Assembly: GCA_021822165.1 (NCBI GenBank)
Contig: JAKARM010000002.1
Coordinates: 1-35,949 of the forward strand
Length of the DNA: 35,949 nt
Direction: 5' to 3'
Source of the DNA: Microcaldota archaeon
GTDB lineage: Archaea; Micrarchaeota; Micrarchaeia; Micrarchaeales; Micrarchaeaceae
The notes under the pieces are model-generated. The model did no database searches, was not told where the DNA came from, and was given only the letters and a program-made list of their open reading frames with translations. Numbering within the stretch: the stretch's first letter is position 1; each line of letters opens with the position of its first letter. Positions 8,253 through 16,739 of the stretch are shown one piece after another. The position numbers were made by a program, and so were the translations under genes.

Positions 8253-9320
8253 CTACGCTTTCTTTATCTTTTTGAGGTCCTCCTTCCTGACTGAAAGCCT
8301 TACGGTGCCGGTGCCGACGGAAACCTGTTTGCCTATCAGTATGTTTTCCGCAACCCCCTTGAGCATGTCCCGCTCCCCGAAGACGCTGGCGTTGATGAAG
8401 TGCTTTACGGTCTCCTCGAATGCCGCCCTTGCCAGGACGGATTCCTTGCTGCCGGCGATCCCATGCCTGCCGACGCCCATGATTATCCCCTTGTGGGTCA
8501 TCGCGTCTGCGACGAGCGAGATGTGCCTGAAGCTTACGCCGGCCCCCTCGTTCGCCATCGTCATGTTGAGCTCGTTGGCGATGAGGTTCCTTGCGGCCTC
8601 TATCCCGTATACGTGCAGCATCTCGAATATGTTGTTGGTGTAGACGTGCCTCTTGTCAACCCCCTCTATCTTTATCACCTCTTCCAGCTCGCTGCCGCTG
8701 GTCTCTATGTAATAGCCTTTCTTGTCGGGAGTCTGCTGCACGATCGCCTTCTTTATGCCCTTTATCCCGAAAACAACGGCGGTGCGCACGTTCACGAAAG
8801 CGGTCCTTGCCTCCTTCATGTCGGCCCTCTTCTTGCCGGCCCCGATGGCTTTTATCTTGAGCGTGTTGTCCCCCTCTGTCGAGACCTCTATCCTCTCCAT
8901 CTTCGATATCCTGCTCACCACGCTCCTCTGCGTCACCTCGTAGGCTGCCATCTTCTCCTTGTCCAGGTAGAGCAGCATCACGCCCCCCTTGAGGTCCTCC
9001 GAAAATCCCTTGAGCAGGGAGCCTACCCTCACCTCCTCGATCTTGCGCCTTATCTCCCTGACCTTCTCGTAGTCACCAGCCACGCCCTTCTCGAGTTTTA
9101 TGTGCATGGACGGGGATTTCGGCTTCTTCTTCGCGTCGATTATCTCCTCTATCCTGGGAAGCCCGGTCACGACCACTGCCGATGCGATCCCTGCGGAGTG
9201 GAATGCCCTAAGCACCATCTGCGTCGACGGCTCGCCGAGCGATTCCGCGGCGAGCACGCCTACAGCCTCCCCCGGGGAGATATTTACATTTTTTGACTGG
9301 AGATCTAGTTTCTTTTCCAA
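8253..9320 (-). CDS. rpoA2: DNA-directed RNA polymerase subunit A''
   Basis: 355 aa, the C-terminal part of the largest polymerase subunit, split from A' as in archaea. The N-terminus carries PGEAVGVLAAESLGEPSTQM and LRAFHSAG, the bridge-helix/trigger-loop region. The C-terminus has RHGIAGSKESVLARAAFEETVKH. The start is TTG 9320, chosen because GAGGTG lies 5 nt upstream and overlaps the rpoA1 stop, so translation is coupled. It assembles with A', B', B'' and H in the catalytic core. Fourth subunit in a head-to-tail operon. Confidence 0.97.
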   Translation of the reverse strand: MEKKLDLQSKNVNISPGEAVGVLAAESLGEPSTQMVLRAFHSAGIASAVVVTGLPRIEEIIDAKKKPKSPSMHIKLEKGVAGDYEKVREIRRKIEEVRVGSLLKGFSEDLKGGVMLLYLDKEKMAAYEVTQRSVVSRISKMERIEVSTEGDNTLKIKAIGAGKKRADMKEARTAFVNVRTAVVFGIKGIKKAIVQQTPDKKGYYIETSGSELEEVIKIEGVDKRHVYTNNIFEMLHVYGIEAARNLIANELNMTMANEGAGVSFRHISLVADAMTHKGIIMGVGRHGIAGSKESVLARAAFEETVKHFINASVFGERDMLKGVAENILIGKQVSVGTGTVRLSVRKEDLKKIKKA

Positions 9321-9329
9321 ATAAACACC

Positions 9330-11873
9330 TCATTCCAACTTCATCAGCTTCTCCTTGGACGGGTCTATCCCGTCCCCGCCATACATGACCTGTATGAGCG
9401 AGCCGCTCGCGTCCTTCGTCCCGAGGCTTTCGTCGACGTAGAAGTCCTGCATCGCATTGAGCAGGCGCCTGTACATGTATCCGCTCTTCGGGGTGACCAG
9501 CGCCTTGGATACCGCGGAGTCCCTGGACCCCATTGCATGCATGCAGTAGTCCATGACCGTCATGCCGCTCACGTAGTTCGATATGACGAACCCCTTAGCC
9601 CTCGGGTTCCTCTCCCCCCTCCTGAAGTAGGGGAGCAGCCTCCTGAAGTAGCCCCTCGAAGGCCTCTTGCCCCTCACGTCCTGCTGGCCGAGGAACATGC
9701 TCGTCTGCACGAAGTTCATGATGTTGCCTCGCGCGCCGACCCTCGCCATGAGGTAGGCGTTGTTCGTCCCGTCGAGCAGCTTGTTCAGCGCGCCGCTCGC
9801 CATCGTCCTTGCCTCCCTGAGCCTTACGCTGGTGAGCACCTCGAGGGTCTCCCTCTTGGTGTAGCCCAGCAGCGCCTCGAAATTGCCCTCCTTGTACTTG
9901 TGGAAGAGCTCCGCCGTCTTGCCCTCGACATTGCTTATAATCTCCCCCCTCTCCTTGTTCATCTCCGGGCTGTTGAAATAGTCCTTGACGCTGAGAGTGA
10001 CGCCGCTCATGTATGCGGCCCTGAGTGCAAGGGTGTTTATCTTTAGCAGGAGATCGGCGATGTAGTCGGGGCCGTACCTGTTGAAGAGCGAAAGGATCAT
10101 CCTCGCGCCGCCCTTGGCGCCGATGAGCCTCTCGTCTATGGTGCCCTCGACAAGCTCACCGTTCTTTATCTTGACGTTCCCGGACTGGAACTTCATCTCG
10201 AAATCGAAATCCTTGGGCAGCGCGCGGGAGAATATGAGCTTCCCGCTGTACATGCCGTCCTTGTCCGGATGCGGAAGCTCGTCAGAACCTATGCTTGAGA
10301 GCATTATGCAGGCCTCTTCCTTGTTGAAGCGCGCCCCGTCCCTCGTAAGCAGGAATATCCCTACCAGCTCATCTTCCCCTGAGGACATTATGGGCCTGCC
10401 GTCCTTCATGGAAAGGAGTATGTCCTTGGGCTGCATCAGGTACCTCGATTCCGCGCGGGCCTCGAGGGACTGCGGCACATGGAGGTTCATTTCGTCCCCG
10501 TCGAAGTCGGCGTTATAGGGAGTGGTGGCGGTGTTGTTCAGCCTCATCGTCTTGCCGGGCAGCACCTTCACCGTATGCGCCATGATCGAATGCTTGTGCA
10601 GCGAGGGCTGCCTGTTGAACAGCACGATGTCTCCGTCCACGAGCTGCCTCTCGATCACATGGCCCGGCTCCAGGGCATTCTTAAGCTCCTCCCTGGTGAT
10701 GTCGGTCACCCTCTTCCTCACCCCGTCCTTAGTCAGGACGTTTGTCACCATGGGGTATTCCGTGCTGTCAAGCATCTTCTTCATGGAATCGAGGTTCCAT
10801 ACTGTAACGTGCAACGGTATCGTGAGGTTCTCCGCAATCCTTCTCGGGACCCCAACATGGTTTATCGTGAGGCTGGCGTCCGCGGATATTACGGTCCTCG
10901 CGGAAAAGTTGACCCTCTTCCCGCTTAGATTGTACCTAAGCCTCCCCTCCTTCCCCTTTATCCTCTGCGCTATCGTCTTGAGGGGCCTGGAGCTCCTATG
11001 CCTCGCGACCGGGACGCCGGGCGTCTCGTTGTTGAAATAGGTGGTGACATGATACTGGAGCAGCTCCCACAGGTCGTCTATTATTATCTGCGGGGTGCCT
11101 GCATCTATGTCCTGCTCGAGCTTCTTGTTTATCCTGAGGATCTCGACGAGCTTGTGGGTCAGGTCGTCCTCGCTCCTTTCCCCCGTCTCCAGGGTTATGG
11201 AGGGCCTCACGTTCACGGGAGGCACAAGGATGGATGTGAGTATGAACCATTCAGGCCTGCTCACCGACGAATCTATCCCGAGCATGCCAAGGTCGTCGCC
11301 GCTTATCTTGGAGAGCCAGTCCCTTATCTCGTCGGGCTTGATCCTGTTGCCCTCCGCATAGAACATGGTCGGCCTCTCGAATTTTATCTTCTTCTGCTTC
11401 GCCCCGCAGTGCGGGCACTTGCTCATGCCCTTCATCTTCTTTATCAGGAAACCCTTCTGGCTGTCGTGCTCCGCGAGTGCCTGCCCTTCCTTGCTGTCGT
11501 CTTCCTCCACGAACTTCCTTATCTCCCCCCTGATCCTGTCGAGCTCTGCATCGTTGAGGAGGACCCTGTGGCAGTCGTTGCAGGTGTTCTGGAGGAGGAA
11601 ATATATGCTCTTCGCAAACTCCGGATGGACGACAGGCCTGACCATCTCTATGTGGCCGAAATGGCCGGGGCAGGTCTTGGACCTCCCCCCGCAGGTCTTG
11701 CACTTCAGGCCGGGGTCGACCACGCCCATCCTCTGGTCTATGAGCCCGCCGTCTATCGGGTACCCGTCGTCGTTGTAGGTATCCGGGACTATGAGCTTAG
11801 CCACGCTCATCCTCCGTATCATCTCAGGGCTTATTGTTGTAAATTGTATATAGTCTATCACTTCGGCCTGCAT
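9330..11873 (-). CDS. rpoA1: DNA-directed RNA polymerase subunit A'
   Basis: 847 aa from ATG 11873 (MQAEVIDYIQFTTISPEMI); the ORF extension to 11999 lies inside rpoB1 and is rejected. Zinc ligands are in CKTCGGRSKTCPGHFGH (about 57-73), and more Cys pairs follow (CNDC, CPHC). The catalytic Mg-binding loop is NADFDGDEMNLHVPQ. Clamp and pore parts follow (GGARMILSLF, TSMFLGQQDVRGKRP). The gene starts 5 nt after the rpoB1 stop. It forms most of the active site with B' and A''. Length is near the family norm. Confidence 0.97.
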   Translation of the reverse strand: MQAEVIDYIQFTTISPEMIRRMSVAKLIVPDTYNDDGYPIDGGLIDQRMGVVDPGLKCKTCGGRSKTCPGHFGHIEMVRPVVHPEFAKSIYFLLQNTCNDCHRVLLNDAELDRIRGEIRKFVEEDDSKEGQALAEHDSQKGFLIKKMKGMSKCPHCGAKQKKIKFERPTMFYAEGNRIKPDEIRDWLSKISGDDLGMLGIDSSVSRPEWFILTSILVPPVNVRPSITLETGERSEDDLTHKLVEILRINKKLEQDIDAGTPQIIIDDLWELLQYHVTTYFNNETPGVPVARHRSSRPLKTIAQRIKGKEGRLRYNLSGKRVNFSARTVISADASLTINHVGVPRRIAENLTIPLHVTVWNLDSMKKMLDSTEYPMVTNVLTKDGVRKRVTDITREELKNALEPGHVIERQLVDGDIVLFNRQPSLHKHSIMAHTVKVLPGKTMRLNNTATTPYNADFDGDEMNLHVPQSLEARAESRYLMQPKDILLSMKDGRPIMSSGEDELVGIFLLTRDGARFNKEEACIMLSSIGSDELPHPDKDGMYSGKLIFSRALPKDFDFEMKFQSGNVKIKNGELVEGTIDERLIGAKGGARMILSLFNRYGPDYIADLLLKINTLALRAAYMSGVTLSVKDYFNSPEMNKERGEIISNVEGKTAELFHKYKEGNFEALLGYTKRETLEVLTSVRLREARTMASGALNKLLDGTNNAYLMARVGARGNIMNFVQTSMFLGQQDVRGKRPSRGYFRRLLPYFRRGERNPRAKGFVISNYVSGMTVMDYCMHAMGSRDSAVSKALVTPKSGYMYRRLLNAMQDFYVDESLGTKDASGSLIQVMYGGDGIDPSKEKLMKLE

Positions 11874-11878
11874 ATCGA

Positions 11879-13720
11879 TCACCCGTTCTTCAACTTCACC
11901 TTGCCAAGGATGTGCAGGGACTTGATCTCGAAAAGCAGCAGCTTGAAGGCATAGCTTATCTCGACCTTCTCCAGGTTGTGCCCCTCGCAGAGCGAGCACA
12001 TGGCCGCATTCTTGATGTAGTCATAGTACCCTATATCCCCGCAGGTCTTGCATATCCAGATGTCCACCTTGTCGCTCTGGTCAAGGAGCCTGTCCTTTAT
12101 GAGCAGGCTTGCGCCATGCCCTACCAGGGCGTCCCTTTCCATTTCCCCGAACCTTATGCCGCCCCTCCTGTTCTTGCCTTCGGTCGGCTGGTGGGTGAGT
12201 ATCTGCACAGGGCCCCTGCTCCTCACCTGCAGCTTGAGGCTGACCATGTGCATGAGCCTGTTGTAGTAGACTATGCCGTTGAATATCTTCGCGCCGAACC
12301 TCTTTCCTGTCCTGCCGTCATAAAGCTCCTCGTCCCCGAAGCTGTCGAAGCCGTACCTCTTGAGCACGTTCCCGTACTGCTCGACCCTCTCAGACCCTTC
12401 CTTGGAGAAGGGTGTCCCGTCGTACGTCCTCCCTTCCAGCGCGGCGGCCTTCGCCCCCAAGGTCTCGAGCATGTGGCCGAATGTCATTCTGCTCGGAAGG
12501 CTGTGCGGGTTCAGCAGGAGATCCGGGACTATGCCATCCTTTGTGAATGGCATGTCTTCCGGCGGGACGATGAGGGAAACGACCCCTTTCTGCCCGTGCC
12601 TGCTTGCGAACTTGTCCCCGACCTCGGGGATCTTGACGCTCCTTATCCTGACCTTGACGATCTTCGTCGCCTCCTTGGTCTCGCTGAGCATCACGTTGTC
12701 TATCGTGCCCTCTTCCCCGTACCTCAGGGTCACTGAATTGTCCCTGCTCTTCTCCTCCCCTATGCCGAACGCCGTCTGCTCCTCGAGGAACCTCGGAGGG
12801 GAAAGCTTCCCTACAAGCACGTCTCCCTCCTTCACCTCCATGTCGGCCTCGATTATGCCGTCGTCGCCAAGCTTCGCGTATGCGTGCTCGCCGAGATACC
12901 CCTCGGTGGTCGGCTGCGGCACCTTGAAATGGTCCTGCTGGCCGCCGGGATACCTGTTTTCCTCGTCGGAATAGGTGCGGAAGAAAGCGCTCCTTGCAAG
13001 CCCCCTGTCCACGGCCCCCCTGTTCAATATGATAGCGTCCTGCATGTTGTACCCGTAGTAGGTCGTGAGCGCCACAACGAAGTTCTGCCCGGCTGGGTGC
13101 TTCTTGAGGTTGAGGGTCCTGTATGACGCGCTGTTGACTATCGGATTCTGCGGATAGTACATGACGAATGCGCGCGCATCGTACCTGTTGTTGAAATTCG
13201 TGGCATAGAGCCCCTGCCCCTGCTTCATGAAGTTGGCGGAGATCGGATGCCTCCCTATGCTGTTGTGCTCCGGAAAGACGCTGGAATTCATCGTGAGCCC
13301 GAGCACCGATGCAGAATCGACGTCTATATGCGTCGTCTCCTTTGTGACGTTCTCCTCGTTTGATGCGGCTACGATGTCCTCCTCTTCTTCGGCGTCAAGG
13401 TACTCCACGACCCCGCGCCTGAGCAGGTAGTTGATGTCTATCTCCTTCCTATCGAGCTTCTCCCTGAGCTCCTCGGTGAACTTGCTGGCGCCGTTCTCTA
13501 TTATTATGTAGGGCTTCCTGACCCTCCCCCTGTCGGTATTTATGTGGACCTCCCCTATCTTCTCCACGTAGGCGACATTAACCTCTCCGGAAATGAGCCC
13601 TTTCCTCCTGTTCTGCCTCACCTCGTTGGAGAACGCCTTGCCGTCGGCCACAGTCCCTATGTACCTTCCGTTCAGGTACACCTTCGAACCATTTTTAGAT
13701 AAACTTTTTCCGGATACCAA
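11879..13720 (-). CDS. rpoB1: DNA-directed RNA polymerase subunit B'
   Basis: 613 aa, the C-terminal part of the second-largest subunit, separate from B''. It has VALTTYYGYNMQDAIILNRGAVDRGL, the hybrid-binding part with GDKFASRHGQKGVVS, MTFGHMLETLGAKAA, and a C-terminal zinc clamp CKTCGDIGYY..MCSLC. The start is TTG 13720: GGTG stands 5 nt upstream and no ATG or GTG fits better. It follows the rpoB2 stop by 10 nt. The B split into two genes is known from several euryarchaeal and DPANN lineages. Confidence 0.96.
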   Translation of the reverse strand: MVSGKSLSKNGSKVYLNGRYIGTVADGKAFSNEVRQNRRKGLISGEVNVAYVEKIGEVHINTDRGRVRKPYIIIENGASKFTEELREKLDRKEIDINYLLRRGVVEYLDAEEEEDIVAASNEENVTKETTHIDVDSASVLGLTMNSSVFPEHNSIGRHPISANFMKQGQGLYATNFNNRYDARAFVMYYPQNPIVNSASYRTLNLKKHPAGQNFVVALTTYYGYNMQDAIILNRGAVDRGLARSAFFRTYSDEENRYPGGQQDHFKVPQPTTEGYLGEHAYAKLGDDGIIEADMEVKEGDVLVGKLSPPRFLEEQTAFGIGEEKSRDNSVTLRYGEEGTIDNVMLSETKEATKIVKVRIRSVKIPEVGDKFASRHGQKGVVSLIVPPEDMPFTKDGIVPDLLLNPHSLPSRMTFGHMLETLGAKAAALEGRTYDGTPFSKEGSERVEQYGNVLKRYGFDSFGDEELYDGRTGKRFGAKIFNGIVYYNRLMHMVSLKLQVRSRGPVQILTHQPTEGKNRRGGIRFGEMERDALVGHGASLLIKDRLLDQSDKVDIWICKTCGDIGYYDYIKNAAMCSLCEGHNLEKVEISYAFKLLLFEIKSLHILGKVKLKNG

Positions 13721-13730
13721 TCAAACACCA

Positions 13731-15191
13731 TCAGATGAGCTTCAGCTCCTTCAACTTGTCCTCCACCATCGTCTCCTCGGTGCCTACAGTCACCTTGGAC
13801 ATTATCGCGAGATACCTGGTGAGCCCTACCTCCTGCCCTTCTGGGGTTTCGCTCGGGCATATCTTCCCTATATGGGTGCCATGCACATCGCGGGCCTTGA
13901 AATGCGCATGCTTCTTGGTAAGCGGCGACTTCACCCTCCTCAGGTGGGCGAGCGAGCTCAGGAAGTTCATCCTGTCGAGGACCTGCGAGACCCCGACATG
14001 CCCGCCCGGCCATGAGCCGGTGCCCATGGCGTATTTTATCTTTTCGGTAAGGGTGTCGGGATTTATGCTCGTCCGCACCGTGAGCCTCCTGCCCCTTGCG
14101 GTGGTCCTCTCTATGTGGTACTTGATGTCCTTGCTGAAGGCCTTGAATGCCTCGTTGAAAAGCTCCTCCACCAGATCCCCGGCAAGCCTCACCCTCTTGT
14201 TGGCGTAATGGTCCCTGTCGTCCTCCTTCGTATAGCCGTAGGCGACAAGGGATGCCCTGGCCGCCATGTGCAGCAGGAAACGGGCCTTGTTCATCCTGCT
14301 CTTCGCATCTATGCCGAGATGCGGCAATATATAAGTGTCAACCTGCACGCTGCCCCTCTTGTGCTGGTAGGCCTTGGGCTGCGCGGGCGCGGATATCTTC
14401 CCGAGCTCCTCCAGCCCCTCGTTCGGGGTCATCTCCACGGCCTTGCTCTCGGCTATGTTAAGCATGAAGTCGTTCTTGATGTCTTCGTTAGTGACGTTTT
14501 CGAGCACCTCCTTTTGCCCGAGCCCGAGCGCCCTCAAGACCAGTATCAGGTCTATCCCTTTCGTCGCGGTAGGGAAGAGAACCGTGAACATGCCGTAGTT
14601 GTCCCTTGTGACAGTGCACCTGCTCTTGAATGTAAGCGAGGTCGAAAGCACCCTGGCCACTATGCCGTCGTCCCTCTTGTTGCACATCACCCTGTTTGGG
14701 GCGAGGTCCTCTATGCCTATCAATGCACGCTCTATGCCCCTTATTATGAAATACCCCCCAGGATCGTCCGGGTCCTCTCCGGCGGCGCTGAGCTGCTCCC
14801 TGCTCATCCCCTTGGTGTAGCAGAGATCGCTCTTCACCATCACGGGAAGCTCCCCCACAAAGACCTCGCCCATCGCATCCTTCTTCTCTATGCCGCTTAT
14901 CATAGGGACATAAGTAAGATACATCGGTGCGGAGTATGTGAGATTCCTCGCAAGCGCCTCGTTGGGCATCACCTTCCTCACCGAGCTGTCTGCCTCTATC
15001 ATCCTTGGCATCTCGAACCTCACGCTTTCGAGCTTTATCGCAAAGTCGGAAACCTCGGGCTCTATCATCCTGTGCGTCTCGACGACCTTATGCACTCCGA
15101 GGTTTATGAATCTGTTATAGCTATCTATCTGCTGCTGCACCATCGATGTCGTGCCCAGATATGATTCTAGAAGTTCGTGATTCTTGCTCAT
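13731..15191 (-). CDS. rpoB2: DNA-directed RNA polymerase subunit B''
   Basis: 486 aa from ATG 15191 (MSKNHELLESYLG), with GGTG 6 nt upstream; the GTG nine bases earlier overlaps that SD and is rejected. It covers the protrusion and lobe: PNEALARNLTYSAPMY, FVGELPVMVKSDLC, GGYFIIRGIERALIGIEDLAPNR. The fork region at its end (HLRRVKSPLTKKHAHFKARDVHGTHIGKICPSETPEGQ) is the usual breakpoint before B'. It lies between rpoH and rpoB1 and is read in one operon with them. Confidence 0.96.
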   Translation of the reverse strand: MSKNHELLESYLGTTSMVQQQIDSYNRFINLGVHKVVETHRMIEPEVSDFAIKLESVRFEMPRMIEADSSVRKVMPNEALARNLTYSAPMYLTYVPMISGIEKKDAMGEVFVGELPVMVKSDLCYTKGMSREQLSAAGEDPDDPGGYFIIRGIERALIGIEDLAPNRVMCNKRDDGIVARVLSTSLTFKSRCTVTRDNYGMFTVLFPTATKGIDLILVLRALGLGQKEVLENVTNEDIKNDFMLNIAESKAVEMTPNEGLEELGKISAPAQPKAYQHKRGSVQVDTYILPHLGIDAKSRMNKARFLLHMAARASLVAYGYTKEDDRDHYANKRVRLAGDLVEELFNEAFKAFSKDIKYHIERTTARGRRLTVRTSINPDTLTEKIKYAMGTGSWPGGHVGVSQVLDRMNFLSSLAHLRRVKSPLTKKHAHFKARDVHGTHIGKICPSETPEGQEVGLTRYLAIMSKVTVGTEETMVEDKLKELKLI

Positions 15192-15217
15192 ACAAAACAC
15201 CGGAGGATGGACCTCCT

Positions 15218-15457
15218 TCAGGCAGTGTCGACTACGACCCTGTAATAAGTATACTTTACGTTAAGGTCCTTCCTGTGGATGGCGACCAGCTGGCCGGGAA
15301 GAGGCGACAGATCCATTATCTGGGGATCCGATTTCAATATCTTCGGGAACTTATTGAGTGGGGTTTTTAGCTTTTCTGATATCTTTCCGCTTTCGCTCTC
15401 GCTGAGGAGTTCGTGCTCTACCACAATTTCAAAATCAAAATCAGATCCAGCAACCAA
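15218..15457 (-). CDS. rpoH: DNA-directed RNA polymerase subunit H
   Basis: 79 aa from TTG 15457, set by GGTG 5 nt upstream; the ORF track start at 15472 (also TTG) places no SD correctly. The fold of RpoH/Rpb5-C is visible: EIVVEHELLSESESGKI, then LNKFPKILKSDP, LPGQLVAIHRK and the final YTYYRVVV. The usual histidine-rich LVPKH stretch is VEHEL here. First gene of the operon; a weak TATA-like GGTATTTAG lies about 70 nt upstream. Adjacent to rpoB2 as in other archaea. Confidence 0.9.
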   Translation of the reverse strand: MVAGSDFDFEIVVEHELLSESESGKISEKLKTPLNKFPKILKSDPQIMDLSPLPGQLVAIHRKDLNVKYTYYRVVVDTA

Positions 15458-15593
15458 TTGCACACCAACCAAATAGAGAGCGCACCCGCTATGAATGCTG
15501 CTATCTACCTATTTGAATAGAAATGACTAAATACCTTATCCACCACGCCTTTTATCTTTTGTTATGAAAAATAAAGGCAAGCACGTCGGCAGT

Positions 15594-16415
15594 CTATCCG
15601 GGTCTGCGCTCCGCGTAAATCATCCCGGTGGACATGTAGGGGTCTGATGCGAATTGGTTGAAGGCATGTTTTGGCTCGCTGTGCCTTACGGCAAAGCCTG
15701 CAGCGGCAAGCTTCTTCACGAGGCTCTCGTATCCGTAATGGTACTCTATCTGCATCCGGGAAAACTTCTGCAGGTCGGCGTTGCTGGCGCCCAGCAACAG
15801 GGGATATTCGCACCCTTCGCAATCAACCTTCAATACCGGGTCATACATGCCATAACTGCGGACGATATCCGCAAGCGAACGTATCCTTACGGTTACCCCT
15901 TTCTTGGAAGGGTGGAGGTCGCTTCCCCCTGCGTTTGCGAATTTAGGATCTATGGTTATCCTACCACGTTTCCCACACCCCACATTAAGCAGCGTGATGT
16001 TCTTTATTCCGTTCATTTTTATGTTCCTCTTCGCCTGGTTGTAGGAGTATGGATAGGGCTCGAATGAATAGACATGGCTAGCCCCGTTCACCGCAAAATA
16101 AATTGCCGTGTCGCCTATGTTCGCCCCCACATCAACAACGGTCCTGCCTTTTACGTCAAGCCACTTATATTGTTCGTTGAAAAATTGTTCATTTATCATG
16201 CCAATATTATTCGTTGACTGGCTCGGCGATCCGGAAGAAAAGGAGAGCTTTGTATGGTTATAGGTGAACATGAGAGGTATCGGCCCCTTTACAACCCTCA
16301 ACCTAAAGAGGATATAGGTCCACCAATTATCCAGAGGCGTAGAAAGTATAAGGATAATCACCCACCTCAACGCTTTCAATTTAGTAAACAAAAGATTATT
16401 TATTTTCCGAACCAT
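15594..16415 (-). CDS. FkbM family methyltransferase
   Basis: 273 aa from ATG 16415 (MVRKINNLLFTKLKALRW), with GGTG 6 nt upstream; the ORF track start is a GTG three codons earlier inside the SD. The N-terminal 35 residues include a hydrophobic helix. The SAM-binding motif is TVVDVGANIGDTAIYFA, followed by VYSFEPYPYSY, and then VLKVDCEGCEYPLLLG, typical of FkbM proteins. These usually O-methylate sugars or polyketides; the glycan genes elsewhere in the window make a sugar substrate plausible, but this is inference. It is transcribed alone on this strand. Confidence 0.88.
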   Translation of the reverse strand: MVRKINNLLFTKLKALRWVIILILSTPLDNWWTYILFRLRVVKGPIPLMFTYNHTKLSFSSGSPSQSTNNIGMINEQFFNEQYKWLDVKGRTVVDVGANIGDTAIYFAVNGASHVYSFEPYPYSYNQAKRNIKMNGIKNITLLNVGCGKRGRITIDPKFANAGGSDLHPSKKGVTVRIRSLADIVRSYGMYDPVLKVDCEGCEYPLLLGASNADLQKFSRMQIEYHYGYESLVKKLAAAGFAVRHSEPKHAFNQFASDPYMSTGMIYAERRPG

Positions 16416-16739
16416 ACCATCCACCGCAGTGCCAACCAGCTTGGGCTGTCGCCATATTCATTCTTTAGGCAAATATAAAAGGGGTATGGGATGCATCCAC
16501 AGGTTGGGAGGTTCTGGTTTTGAGGTGCAGGCCGCATGATTTTCGGTGTTCGCAGGGTGTATTCCATACACCCCCTGGATTACACATTTTGAACGTATAT
16601 ATATTTTTGCCGCATCAACATTTAAAAGGGATTATTTAGCATATTAGGACAATAGGGATGCAGGATAGAGTGGCTGCATTACAGCCATCTTGAACGATAA
16701 TCGGCAGTTATTTCATAGTTATTGCGATTTGGTGTAATA
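16416..16739. promoter_or_regulatory. Divergent control region between the FkbM gene and tes
   Basis: 324 nt with no gene. Toward FkbM, CCTTTTATATTT (16471-16482) is a TATA candidate. Toward tes, GTATATATATTT (about 16595-16606) and ACATTTAAAAGG (about 16618-16629) are TATA candidates. Two hairpins stand out: GGGTGTAT-TCC-ATACACCC (16555-16573) upstream of the tes TATA boxes, and TGGCTG-CATTA-CAGCCA (16671-16687) within the tes leader. The tes leader would be roughly 90-110 nt, long for this window. Confidence 0.5.
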
